From: CAWBRT01 sp963832785
Lineage (GTDB): Bacteria > Acidobacteriota > Terriglobia > Terriglobales > Acidobacteriaceae
Assembly (NCBI GenBank): GCA_963832785.1
Contig: CAWHVF010000006.1
Coordinates: 124,001-188,000 of the forward strand
Direction of reading: 5' to 3'
Length of the DNA stretch: 64,000 nucleotides
The position numbers and the translations under genes were made by a program. This document shows positions 50,533-59,235 of this stretch, in pieces. The notes below the pieces were generated by a model. The model had not been told where the DNA came from, ran no database searches, and saw only the letters and a list, made by a program, of their open reading frames with translations. How positions within the stretch are numbered: position 1 is the stretch's first letter; each line of letters starts with the position of its first letter.

Positions 50533-51080
50533 TGCCACTCTTGTTCTCGCAGCCATGCCGCCACTTCTCCGACCACCTCGGCCACCGATTTGCCGGTTGT
50601 GTCCGTGCGGAAATGGGCTTGCAGGTAGGCGGATTCCCGCTGCTGAAAGAGCTTTTCCAGCAGCTCGCGGCTGGCGGCCAGCGGCCGCGCACCGCCCGCC
50701 GTTGCTATTCTCTGCAACGCCTCCTCGAATGATACCTGCAGGAACACCACCCGCCCGGCGCAGCGGGCAATGCGCTCGCGGTTGACCGCTTGGATGAAGG
50801 CGCCGCCGCCCAGCGCAACCACGCAATTGGATTCGCCGGTGAGCACTTCGTCCAGCGCCTCCGCTTCCAGCTTGCGGAAGGCGGGCTCGCCTTGAGTCCT
50901 GAATATCTCCGCGACCGGCTTGCCGGCCCGGCGTTCCACCACCGCGTCCAGGTCGATGAAATCACACCGCAACTCGTGCGCCAGAGCGTGGCCCACACTG
51001 GACTTGCCCGCGCCCATGAAGCCCACCAGAAGAATAGGCGCTGCCCGCTCACGGCGTAACGACTTTGCCTGCTTGTACAC
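50529..51080 (-). CDS. aroK: Shikimate kinase
   Basis: A 183-residue kinase for the fifth step of the shikimate pathway (shikimate to shikimate-3-phosphate). The P-loop GFMGAGKSSVG, the shikimate-binding DLDAVVE and GGGAF (ALGGGAFIQA) motifs and the RPLAASRELLEKLFQQR lid are all present. The GTG at 51080 is the best start; a TTG at 51137 would add an unconserved, repeat-adjacent 19 residues. The 141-bp palindromic repeat lies 60 bases upstream of this start. Confidence 0.92.
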   Translation of the reverse strand: MYKQAKSLRRERAAPILLVGFMGAGKSSVGHALAHELRCDFIDLDAVVERRAGKPVAEIFRTQGEPAFRKLEAEALDEVLTGESNCVVALGGGAFIQAVNRERIARCAGRVVFLQVSFEEALQRIATAGGARPLAASRELLEKLFQQRESAYLQAHFRTDTTGKSVAEVVGEVAAWLREQEWQ

Positions 51081-51139
51081 GCGAAGTGGCCTGATTTTAG
51101 CATGAGAGAGCTGCGCCACCCCAGCAAAGCGGGGCAATA

Positions 51140-51280
51140 GTAGTGGGTCAATTTGAATTTACACAACAACGGGTGCCCCACGTCCCGCCCTGCTTTTGGG
51201 CTGACGCGGGGCCAATTTCCCAGGTTAGCGCCGAAAAGCGCGGCGCGGAACCTGGGGCACCCTTCAAATTCACCCACTAC
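51140..51280. repeat. ~141-bp palindromic element, copy 2
   Basis: Bounded by GTAGTGGGTCAATTTGAA and CAAATTCACCCACTAC. Internal hairpins match those of copy 1 (22103-22244), with single-base differences. It lies in the gap upstream of aroK. The remaining 51281-51450 shows no gene. Confidence 0.85.
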
Positions 51281-51450
51281 CGGGGCAAAGCCTAACTAAT
51301 CAACCCCAATGCCGCGGGGCTGGTTTGTATGCCGGGTATGGGTGTGTTGGGAGTGGGGATCTTCTGGCAGCCGGAATAAAAAGCCCATCCCGGCATCGCG
51401 CATACGCGACGCCGGGTGAGGGATTCGTGCCGGGCCGCCGGCTGTGGCAG

Positions 51451-51753
51451 CTAAAGGCGAACCAGGTGAACGGCCACGCCTAGCAAGAAGAGGCAGCCAG
51501 CATAAAATCCGAGCATGCCTTTGCGGGCGGACTTGACCAGACCTTCGCGCTCGACCGATTTTTGAATGCTTTCCCAAACGCGCGGGCTGGGGTCCTGCAT
51601 CGGAACCAGCAGCTTGGCTTGCTCGGCGATATAGCGGAGGTCGGCCACCAGATCGCCGCACACTTTACAGGTTTTCAGGTGCTCTTCTTCCTCCGCGCTG
51701 CCGCCCGTCTCGATGATGAAGGGCAGGACGCTCTGGAATTCCGCACAAGTCAT
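51451..51753 (-). CDS. Zinc-finger anti-sigma-type membrane protein
   Basis: A 100-residue protein with the anti-sigma zinc-finger pattern EHLKTCKVCGDL (HxxxCxxC) in the first 40 residues, a mid-section, and one C-terminal membrane helix (GMLGFYAGCLFLLGVAVHLV). It would hold the ECF sigma factor encoded just upstream at the membrane. ATG 51753 follows GGAGAG; an upstream ATG at 51777 is less well placed. It follows the sigma factor gene by 63 bases. Confidence 0.8.
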   Translation of the reverse strand: MTCAEFQSVLPFIIETGGSAEEEEHLKTCKVCGDLVADLRYIAEQAKLLVPMQDPSPRVWESIQKSVEREGLVKSARKGMLGFYAGCLFLLGVAVHLVRL

Positions 51754-51816
51754 CTTTATTCTCTCCCCGATGTTCAACGCAACGGCTTCCCCAAGCCGCT
51801 TTCATCCCGCGCTCCG

Positions 51817-52497
51817 CTAACGCCTGGCAGCCTTTTCGGCCCGGCTGGTCCGCAGGAGATCGCGCAATTTCATCCGCGCTTTGTGAAGCTGAGACTTGCT
51901 GTTTCCAATCGAGCAGCCCATCATCTCAGCGATTTCATTATGCTCATAGCCCTCGATATCGTGAAGGACGAAAATTATGCGGTAGCCGGGAGGCAGGCTC
52001 TCAATCGCCCTCTCCAGGTTTACCCGGTCGATGGATCCGGCCAGCACGTTATCGCGGGCCCCGATATCCTTCTTCGGCCCGTCTTCTTCTTGCGGTTCCA
52101 GCGACTCCTGCAGCGAGACCTCCGGCAGGCCCTTTTTGCGCAGGTGCATGAGCACCACGTTTACCGCCAGCCGGTGCAGCCAGGTGGAGAAAGCCGATTC
52201 CCCGCGAAAGGTGGCAATCTTGCGGTAGAGCTGCAGGAAAGCCTCCTGCGTAAGGTCTTCGGCTTCCGCCGTATTGCCGGTCATGCGCAGGCACAGAGAG
52301 TAGACGCGGCGCTTGTGGAACCCATAAAGCACCTCGAAACACTGTCCGTCGCCTTGTTTGGCGCGCTCAATCGCTTCCGCTTCTGAGATCCCGGAAGCCA
52401 GAATTTTTTTCGCCTGTGTCAAAGTTCGCTTCTTCAGACTGCCCGCTTCTACTCCCGGCAAAGTGGCTCCATTCGCGACGGCTCTCTGGGTTTGCAT
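51817..52497 (-). CDS. ECF sigma factor (RpoE-like)
   Basis: A 226-residue sigma factor. Region 2 is LYGFHKRRVYSLCLRMTGN, AEAEDLTQEAFLQLYRKIAT and FSTWLHRLAVNVVL; region 4 is AIESLPPGYRIIFVLHDIEG, EIAEMMGCSIGNSKSQLHKA. The first 38 residues are an N-terminal extension. It would direct stress or envelope genes under the control of the zinc-finger protein in the same operon. No clear -35/-10 autoregulatory site is identified upstream, where a 274-base gap holds no gene. Confidence 0.92.
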   Translation of the reverse strand: MQTQRAVANGATLPGVEAGSLKKRTLTQAKKILASGISEAEAIERAKQGDGQCFEVLYGFHKRRVYSLCLRMTGNTAEAEDLTQEAFLQLYRKIATFRGESAFSTWLHRLAVNVVLMHLRKKGLPEVSLQESLEPQEEDGPKKDIGARDNVLAGSIDRVNLERAIESLPPGYRIIFVLHDIEGYEHNEIAEMMGCSIGNSKSQLHKARMKLRDLLRTSRAEKAARR

Positions 52498-52771
52498 CAG
52501 AACTCAACACCTTCGGCCCTCTGGCTTGGGATCGTACGCCAGGAAACAACTCTCTGCCAGCCCTATGTCCCTTATTTGCCTATACAACCAAGAACCTGGA
52601 CCGGTTGGGACCTGCTTACACAGAAGGTTTCCCCGGGCGTTTGGTTGCCTGGCTACCCTGACGCGGAGCGATTCTACCTCCAGCCAGAGGAGCTTGAGTG
52701 TGGTGTTCCTCCGCTGCGGCGGGCCGATTTATTCGTGGCTCCGGCGTGGCCCGCCGCCGGGGATGCCGGCG

Positions 52772-53698
52772 CTACTGGCGTTTTTGCAGATCGGGCTCGG
52801 CGCTTGCCGGGTGCCCGGGCTGTGCCCGCCACACGCCGGAATTCTCCGGGGCCGAGCCGTTTATGCCGAAGTCCCAGACGTAGACGTTCATTTCCTTGGG
52901 CCCGAGCATCTCGATCAGGGCATATTCGCCCTGCGCCAGGGGTTGCGCGGGCGTAAGCTTCACCCACTCGCCGGGCATCTTCTCGACCGTATTGGGAATA
53001 TACGACTCCTGCTGGCTGACCTTTCCGATGATGCCGATCTTCAGCGTGCCGATCACGCGGACGTCCTTCTTCACCTCCAGCCGAACGATGCGGAAGCGCT
53101 CGGTCAGCGGCAGCGGTTTGCTGGCCGGGTCGGGCTCGTCCAGATCGATATAAATCACCGGCTCCGCCCAGTGCGCCTGCACCCGGGCATGCTCGCCCTT
53201 GAGCTCGATCGACTGCCGCGCCGAGGCGATGGGGTTGATGGCGGCGCGCAGAATGTTCTTCCCCATGCGGCGATTCACGTCTCCGCTTTCCTGCGCCAGC
53301 GGCGCCAGTTGCGGCTGCCCCTGGTAGCGGTCGAGCAGGTAGACCCCGCCGGAGCTGGGAAGCTGCAGTCCGGGGGCGGCCATGGGCGCAGCCTCCAGCT
53401 CGGCCTCGGACTCCTCCTCCTGCTGCGCTTGCCTGAGCTCCTGGCTGCGCTGCAACTCGCTCTTCTGGTTGTAGTTATTGGTGGCGTTCCAGTTCACCAG
53501 GGAAACGGGAAGCTCCTCCCACTCGTGGCGCTCGCTGCTGAAGTAGCGGACGCGTTCGCCCCGGATCTCCCATTGACTGGTCAGTTGATAGCTGCCGTCC
53601 TTCAGAATCAGCCGCTTGGCCGTCTGCGCCGCCACAAGCGGGCAGAGCAATAGCAGCACCAGCGCCAGCAGAAAAGGAATTGGCGGTCTGCGATACAT
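52772..53698 (-). CDS. Secreted protein of unknown function
   Basis: A 308-residue protein with a signal peptide (about residues 1-24, ending VAA). Early in the mature part the strand pattern KRLILKDGSYQLTSQWEIRG followed by RVRYFSSERHEWEELP is seen in many acidobacterial secreted proteins of unknown role. A Gln/Glu-rich coiled-coil-like stretch lies around 80-100 and a beta-rich C-terminal half (VKKDVRVIGTLKIGIIGK, GEYALIEMLGPKEMNVYVWD) follows. I do not recognise a function. Confidence 0.7.
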   Translation of the reverse strand: MYRRPPIPFLLALVLLLLCPLVAAQTAKRLILKDGSYQLTSQWEIRGERVRYFSSERHEWEELPVSLVNWNATNNYNQKSELQRSQELRQAQQEEESEAELEAAPMAAPGLQLPSSGGVYLLDRYQGQPQLAPLAQESGDVNRRMGKNILRAAINPIASARQSIELKGEHARVQAHWAEPVIYIDLDEPDPASKPLPLTERFRIVRLEVKKDVRVIGTLKIGIIGKVSQQESYIPNTVEKMPGEWVKLTPAQPLAQGEYALIEMLGPKEMNVYVWDFGINGSAPENSGVWRAQPGHPASAEPDLQKRQ

Positions 53699-53776
53699 TG
53701 GCTGCTACTCCGGCATCTGAAGCGGCGCCGCAGGCGGCCCGCATAAAAATTCTACTGCAAGCCCGGCAGGCCGATA

Positions 53777-53916
53777 GTAGTGGGTCAATTTGAATTTCCA
53801 CAACAACGGGTGCCCCACGTCCCGCCCTGCTTTTGGGCTGACGTGGGGCCAATTCCCCAGGTTAGCGCCAAAAGCGCGGCGCGGAACCTGGGGCACCCTT
53901 CAAATTGACCCACCAC
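53777..53916. repeat. ~141-bp palindromic element, copy 3
   Basis: Bounded by GTAGTGGGTCAATTTGAA and CAAATTGACCCACCAC; otherwise matches copies 1 and 2, with one base missing in the GCGCCAAAAGCGC segment. It lies in the 396-base gap between the secreted-protein gene and pyrG. Confidence 0.85.
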
Positions 53917-54094
53917 CAGGCCGATCTGCTTCTTGCCGAAGTCGTCAATTCCGTTCATAATTGGTCGTGCACCCCTTTGGAAGCCGCCGGAGAGCGTCAG
54001 ATTACGCGGGGTGGGGTTTCTCCGCTTTGTTCGCCAGTCTCCCGGTCGCTTGCAGTCCCCAGCCATACAAATCTCCCACATCACAGAGGTTGTC

Positions 54095-55768
54095 ATGCCG
54101 GCAAAGTACATCTTTGTGACAGGCGGCGTCGTCTCGTCGCTCGGTAAAGGCTTGGCAGCGGCCTCCATGGGCTGCCTGCTGGAAGCCCACGGCCTGAAGG
54201 TGACGCTGCAGAAGATGGACCCCTATCTCAACGTCGATCCGGGAACCATGTCGCCCTTTCAGCACGGCGAAGTTTTCGTCACCGACGACGGCGCCGAAAC
54301 CGACCTCGACCTTGGCCACTACGAGCGCTTCACCCATGCCCGGCTGGGACGCGACAACAACTGGACCACCGGCAAAATCTACGAGCAGATCATCGCCAAG
54401 GAGCGCCGCGGCGACTACCTGGGCAAGACCGTGCAGGTCATCCCCCACGTCACCAACGAAATCAAGGCGGCCATGAAGAAGGTCTCGCATGACGTCGACG
54501 TGGTGCTGGTCGAGATTGGCGGCACCGTCGGCGACATCGAATCTTTGCCGTTCCTGGAAGCCGTGCGCCAGATGCGCCAGGAGCTGGGACGCGAGAACAC
54601 CGTCTTCGTGCACGTTACCCTGGTGCCGTACATCGCCGCCGCCGCCGAGCTCAAGACCAAGCCGACGCAGCACTCGGTCAAGGAGCTGCTCTCCATCGGC
54701 ATTCAGCCGGACATCCTGCTTTGCCGCACCGACCGCTTCCTGTCCAAGGACCTCAAGGCCAAGATCGCGCTCTTCTGCAACGTCGAGAACGAGGCCGTCA
54801 TCACCGCCAAGGATGTGGCCTCCATTTACGAGGTGCCGCTTAACTTCGCCCACGAAGGCGTGGACCGCCTGCTGATGAAGTACCTGCATCTGGGGTCGGG
54901 CGAACCCGACCTGCGGCAGTGGGAGGCGCTGGTGCATCGCGCCTACAACCCCAGCGACGAGGTGGTGATCGGCATCGTCGGCAAGTACGTCGAGTACGAG
55001 GATTCCTACAAGTCGCTCAAGGAAGCGCTGGTGCACGCCGCCCTGCACTTCAATCTCAAGCTCAAGGCGCAGTGGATCGAGGCCGAAGGCCTGGAGACCA
55101 AGGACGACAGCTACAAGGCGCAGATGGAAGGCTTCGACGGCATCCTGGTGCCGGGAGGCTTCGGCAAGCGCGGCATCGCCGGCATGCTCAACGGCATCCG
55201 CTACGCGCGCGAGAACAAGGTGCCATATTTCGGCATCTGCCTGGGCATGCAGACTGCCTGCATCGAGTTCGCCCGCAACGTCTGCGGCCTGGAGAACGCC
55301 GACTCCAGCGAGTTTGACCCGGCCACCCCGCACCGCGTCATCTACAAGCTGCGCGAGCTGCGCGGGGTGGAAGAGATGGGCGGCACCATGCGCCTGGGCG
55401 CCTGGATCTGCAGGCTGGAACCGGGCTCCTTCGCCCACCGCGCCTACGGCACCTCTGAGATCAGCGAACGCCATCGCCACCGTTACGAGTTCAATCGCGA
55501 ATACGAGCAGTTGCTCACCGGCGCCGGACTGAAAATTACCGGCGCCACCCCCGACGGCACCTACGTCGAGATCGTCGAGATCGAAGACCACCCGTACTTC
55601 TTAGGCTGCCAGTTCCATCCCGAATTCAAGTCCAAGCCGCTGGAGCCGCACCCGCTGTTCGTCTCCTTCATCAAGGCATCGTATGAAAACCGCCAGCAGC
55701 GGCTGAACCAAAGCAAGACGGCTACGGAGGAGCTGTTCCTGCGTCCGGAAAAGGCGGGAAGAAGGTAG
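54095..55768 (+). CDS. pyrG: CTP synthase
   Basis: A 557-residue CTP synthase, converting UTP, ATP and glutamine to CTP. The N-terminal synthase domain has the start MPAKYIFVTGGVVSSLGKGL and the NVDPGTMSPFQHGEVFVTDD motif; the C-terminal class I glutaminase has FGICLGMQ (nucleophile Cys382) and FHPEFKSKP (His508, Glu510). The ATG at 54095 follows GAGG and gives the family-standard N-terminus; in-frame sequence further upstream is not conserved. It is intact and full length. Confidence 0.98.
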   Translation: MPAKYIFVTGGVVSSLGKGLAAASMGCLLEAHGLKVTLQKMDPYLNVDPGTMSPFQHGEVFVTDDGAETDLDLGHYERFTHARLGRDNNWTTGKIYEQIIAKERRGDYLGKTVQVIPHVTNEIKAAMKKVSHDVDVVLVEIGGTVGDIESLPFLEAVRQMRQELGRENTVFVHVTLVPYIAAAAELKTKPTQHSVKELLSIGIQPDILLCRTDRFLSKDLKAKIALFCNVENEAVITAKDVASIYEVPLNFAHEGVDRLLMKYLHLGSGEPDLRQWEALVHRAYNPSDEVVIGIVGKYVEYEDSYKSLKEALVHAALHFNLKLKAQWIEAEGLETKDDSYKAQMEGFDGILVPGGFGKRGIAGMLNGIRYARENKVPYFGICLGMQTACIEFARNVCGLENADSSEFDPATPHRVIYKLRELRGVEEMGGTMRLGAWICRLEPGSFAHRAYGTSEISERHRHRYEFNREYEQLLTGAGLKITGATPDGTYVEIVEIEDHPYFLGCQFHPEFKSKPLEPHPLFVSFIKASYENRQQRLNQSKTATEELFLRPEKAGRR

Positions 55769-55875
55769 GAGTGGAAGCACCGGCGCTTTAGCCCCGGTGA
55801 TAGGTTGTCTGAAAAATCGGGGCTTTATAGCAGTGTAGGAATTAGTGTGGCCGGACAAGCGTATCTGTTTGAGCT

Positions 55876-56066
55876 GTCATGCTGAGAGGAGCCGGGGCCC
55901 CAGCAAACGCTGCGGTGGCGTTTGCTGGGGTGGCGGAACGAAGCATCCCCGCACTGCCGGGAGGAAAACAGAGCTGAAGATTTCTTATAGAAAAGCTCTG
56001 AACCGAACGTGTTGGGGCGGTTCCATGGGATGCTTCGCGCCTCCTGGCGGAGGTGCTCAGCATGAC
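55876..56066. repeat. Large inverted repeat (type D), copy 1
   Basis: A 191-base inverted repeat: the arm GTCATGCTGAGAGGAG...CGAAGCATCCC is mirrored by GGGATGCTTCG...CTCAGCATGAC at the far end. The left arm contains a further palindrome, CCCCAGCAAACGC / GCGTTTGCTGGGG, the same core that occurs as tandem repeats inside mtaB (59917-60033). A half-copy is at 63890-63935. Confidence 0.8.
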
Positions 56067-56133
56067 ACCCAAATAATTCACGACTACACCAAAACCTAAT
56101 TGGCTCTAGCCCCGGTATTTTAGCCCACCGAAC

Positions 56134-56997
56134 TCATTGCCGCTCGGTACTGCGCAGCAGCCCTATCGCCTGTTGCGCGTTCAGCGGTGGCACCGGGCGG
56201 AAGCTCCACGCCGTTTCCAGCATGTCTATGCGCAGCGGCTTCACCAACAGTATTTTTCCCTTGACCATCAACTGCATGCGAGTGATGTCCCAGTGCCCCT
56301 TGGCGACCTCGTCCTGCTCCAGCAGGATGTGGCCGCCTTTGTCCAGGCGCCCGACAATCCCCAGGCCGAAGGTTACGTCCTTGAACAGCGTGCCGTCGAG
56401 TCTGACGATCCGCATAACGGTGGTGTCGATCCAGAGCTGGCCCTTCATTCCCCGGTACAACTGGGTGTCGTAACTCGGAGGGGCGAAGCGCGCATTGGGC
56501 TGGAACTCCAGCTTCACGATGTGGTGGCCGCCGGCGGTGGTTTCGCTGGCGCTGTACTGGTAAGCGAGGGCGTCGGGGAGAGCTTGAAACAGGCGTTCGA
56601 GCCGCTGCCGGTCGTCGCTTTGCCGCCGCGTCTTCTCGCGCATGCGGGCCGAATCCAGCAAGAGCTGCAGGCGCTCATCGTCCTGCCGGCGCTGTTCGGC
56701 GGTCAGCGGCTTGTCGTTGATGGCGACGGTGCGGGCGATCAGGCCTTCGGAGGTCGCCACCATGTGCTTGGTCACGGAGCCGCCCGGCTTCTGCACCCGG
56801 TCCAGCCAGCTAAACCGGTCGCCGCCTTTCAAGCTGCGCAGTTCATTGGCGACGGCGCTTCGGACAAGCTCGTCCGCAGATGCCGCAATCGCCACCTCGG
56901 TAGAAGCCGCTATGACCGGCGAGACATTCAGGATCCATAGCAGGACGCCTAAGCACCACGCCGCGCGCACGCCGTAACCACGACCCGTATGCACCAC
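56134..56997 (-). CDS. Secreted protein of unknown function
   Basis: A 287-residue protein with an N-terminal signal peptide (residues about 1-31). The middle is a helical stretch (QRRQDDERLQLLLDSARMRE) followed by a beta-rich C-terminal domain (LWIDTTVMRIVRLDGTLF, GGHILLEQDEVAKGHWDITR). The strand pattern in the last 130 residues recalls outer-membrane lipoprotein-sorting folds (LolA/LolB-like), a weak resemblance only. It is encoded alone. Confidence 0.65.
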   Translation of the reverse strand: MVHTGRGYGVRAAWCLGVLLWILNVSPVIAASTEVAIAASADELVRSAVANELRSLKGGDRFSWLDRVQKPGGSVTKHMVATSEGLIARTVAINDKPLTAEQRRQDDERLQLLLDSARMREKTRRQSDDRQRLERLFQALPDALAYQYSASETTAGGHHIVKLEFQPNARFAPPSYDTQLYRGMKGQLWIDTTVMRIVRLDGTLFKDVTFGLGIVGRLDKGGHILLEQDEVAKGHWDITRMQLMVKGKILLVKPLRIDMLETAWSFRPVPPLNAQQAIGLLRSTERQ

Positions 56998-57278
56998 CGA
57001 TGATCCTAAACAGAAACTTTGTCCTAGATATGTTTGTTAACAGGGGACTTTGCGGCTTGTCAATCTCTGCTGCCGCCTGCCCATAAGTGCCGCCACGCGC
57101 CACGTAACTTTGGGGAAGCCCCAAAATCCCACTTGCTCCCGCCAAAGAGTAGTCCTGGCCTTGACCTTCGGGTATCACCAGGCCGAAGCTGCCGAGGTTA
57201 AGATCGAAAGAGGTAAGTCTCTACGGGGTTCCGCGGCAAAGGGGCCTTTGCCGAAAACGTTGCATGCGAGGTGCGGAG

Positions 57279-57584
57279 ATGATTCGACAGACGGTTACTT
57301 GCGACATCTGCGGCATACACAAGTTCGAGGCAAACCACTGGTTCATGGCAGTCGAGAACAAGGGCACCCTCAAGATAAGCCCATGGGGAGTGCTGAACAG
57401 CGTGCGTCCCCGCATGAAGCACCTCTGCGGGCAGAAGTGCCTGCATCAGTTTGTGGACGACTTCCTGGCCGGGCATCCGGGTAGCACGGCGGCAAAAGTG
57501 AATCTGGAGACCGATGTCAGCTCTGATGAAAGCTCGGCCAAACTGCTTCCCGTGGGCGGCCAGCGCCCAGTGCGCAGCGCATGA
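57279..57584 (+). CDS. Small cysteine-rich (zinc-ribbon-like) protein
   Basis: A 101-residue protein with CDIC near the N-terminus and CGQKC after about 40 residues (HLCGQKCLHQFVDDFLAG). The CxxC...CxxxC pattern suggests a small metal site. Between them EANHWFMAV and GTLKISPWG look like beta strands. The start at ATG 57279 follows GAGG. The C-terminal 30 residues appear disordered. The function is unknown; similar short proteins are frequent in Acidobacteriota genomes. Confidence 0.6.
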   Translation: MIRQTVTCDICGIHKFEANHWFMAVENKGTLKISPWGVLNSVRPRMKHLCGQKCLHQFVDDFLAGHPGSTAAKVNLETDVSSDESSAKLLPVGGQRPVRSA

Positions 57585-58043
57585 CGCGTCCGTGCACATA
57601 CGCGGGACGCCGCTAACCCGCAATACTCACCAAGAATTGCCGTCTTGAACCACGCGCCTGCCTGGCGGTTCGGGCCCCGCGTTTTTGCCGGAAGCGAACG
57701 TTCTGAAGTTCTTGCCAGATCCGCACCGCAGCGTTCGCCAGGTGCAGCCCGCGGCGGTCAATGAGCCCGGCAGGCAAAACCTGCGCGCCGTACGGCCGCG
57801 TTACTCGTGGCCATGTACTTCCGTGTAGAGTGTTCGCCTGGGAGCTGCGGTTCGTAAGGTTCTTCGAGGTAAGTAGATTGGGGCCTCGGCTTAGAGTGCG
57901 CTTCTGCCTGGCACTGGGTGGATTCATTAAGGCCAGTAAGGCGCTTGCCCGAACGCGTTTCGCGGCCAACTGACATACCTTCCTCATGCAAACGCTCCCG
58001 CCGTGTTCGGCCATTCTGGCACGACTCGGTTTGGCAAGATGGC
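57585..58043. other. Intergenic stretch without a supported gene
   Basis: About 460 bases. Open frames on both strands (for example 57758-58147 minus) lack family motifs and plausible starts. No terminator or promoter is convincing. Confidence 0.4.
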
Positions 58044-58637
58044 ATGAGAAAGATATTGGTGGTTTTGGTGGTGGTAGTTGGCCTCGTGTGGAGCGCCGCA
58101 GCGCAGGATGCGGCCGCCACGGGCGCAAACACAGGAGCCGCAAACAAGGAAGTTCGTGTGGGTTCACCCCTGGTTGCGGAAAAGGCGCAGGCGGACTTGG
58201 TGCCGGCTTCCTGGCCTGCCCCGCCGGGCCTCGGTTCGCCTCAGCCGCTGCTTGGTCCGGCGGCGCCCATGCCTATCACCCCTATGATCGCTCCCAGGCG
58301 GGCCCCGCTTCCCGCGGAGAAAGTCACTCACCGTTTTTTTGATAAAGAGAACCTGGCAATTTTCGCCGCTCTGGCAGGGGCGCGGACCTTGGACATGTTC
58401 TCGACTTGGCAGTTCCGGCGTAACGGACTGCACGAGGGCGAGCTATCCGACGGCTTTGTGGACAACAAGCCGCTATTCGCCGCCTACTCGGGATCGCTGG
58501 TGGCGGGACAGATTGCAACCTGCTACGTCTTCCATCGTATGCGATGGCACAAGCTTGAGCGCATTACCGCCCTGGTGCACACCGGCGCGGTGACCGAAGC
58601 GGTGATTCACAATTACCGTCTCAAGCCAGCGCACTGA
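58044..58637 (+). CDS. Secreted or membrane protein of unknown function
   Basis: A 197-residue protein. The ATG at 58044 gives a signal peptide (MRKILVVLVVVVGLVWSAAA). A Pro/Ala-rich linker (residues 22-90) leads to a C-terminal part with two or three moderately hydrophobic helices (AIFAALAGARTLDMFSTWQF, YSGSLVAGQIATCYVFHR). The segment DKENLAIFAALAGARTLDM occurs in uncharacterised acidobacterial proteins as far as I recall. Function unknown. Confidence 0.6.
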   Translation: MRKILVVLVVVVGLVWSAAAQDAAATGANTGAANKEVRVGSPLVAEKAQADLVPASWPAPPGLGSPQPLLGPAAPMPITPMIAPRRAPLPAEKVTHRFFDKENLAIFAALAGARTLDMFSTWQFRRNGLHEGELSDGFVDNKPLFAAYSGSLVAGQIATCYVFHRMRWHKLERITALVHTGAVTEAVIHNYRLKPAH

Positions 58638-58672
58638 TCAGGCTGTGAGCAATCCCCAAGGCTGCTCTGGCG

Positions 58673-59113
58673 TTATACCGCCTTTTGGGCGGGCGATGTT
58701 TTGGGCGCCTTGGGAGCATGGTGAAGCTTCTGGTTCTGCGCCTTGGCGTCCTGGTGGGTGACCAGCAGCGCCTCGATCTGGCGAAGCAGGTCGTGGGTAT
58801 TGACGGGTTTGACCAGCAGGGATTGCGCTCCCCGGGCCTGCCACTCCGTGCCCAGGGAAGGATAAGCGGTGAGGATGGCGGTCGCAGGATCGTACTTCTG
58901 CTGGCGGGCGGCGTGGATGACATCGTAGCCGGAGGTTTCCTCCTCCATGCGCATGTCCGTGATCACCATGTCGTATTCCGAGCGGCTGAGCTTCTGTTTG
59001 GCTTCGCTCGCCGAAGCGGCGGTCTCGACTTCAAAACCGTTCATCTCCAGAATGGCCTTCAGCGTCAAAAGAATCGCCAGTTCATCGTCGACCAGCAGAA
59101 TGCGACGTTTCAT
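58673..59113 (-). CDS. Single-domain response regulator
   Basis: A 146-residue receiver protein. Acidic residues in ILLVDDELAILLTLK, the phosphorylated Asp in MVITDMRMEE, Thr in AILTAYP and Lys in LLVKPVN are all in place. No output domain follows; the last 25 residues are basic and Ala/Pro-rich. No kinase is adjacent, so its partner is unknown. It is divergent from mtaB. Confidence 0.9.
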   Translation of the reverse strand: MKRRILLVDDELAILLTLKAILEMNGFEVETAASASEAKQKLSRSEYDMVITDMRMEEETSGYDVIHAARQQKYDPATAILTAYPSLGTEWQARGAQSLLVKPVNTHDLLRQIEALLVTHQDAKAQNQKLHHAPKAPKTSPAQKAV

Positions 59114-59235
59114 TAGCAGCTCCAGGGATTACAGCAGGTTCTTGGTTGCGCTTTTGCGTTGCAGGTGCGGCTCCCGCGAGCCATGGTCGAACCTGTTCCA
59201 CCCCCGGAACAGGTGCAGATATTTATAATACTCCG

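Noticed and set aside
54002..55591. 529-codon open frame antisense to pyrG
   Set aside because: It is the mirror of a highly conserved, high-GC gene; its translation has no family motifs and is explained by codon bias in pyrG.
57758..58147. Minus-strand 129-residue frame overlapping the start of the secreted-protein gene
   Set aside because: No motif and overlap with a better-supported gene on the other strand.
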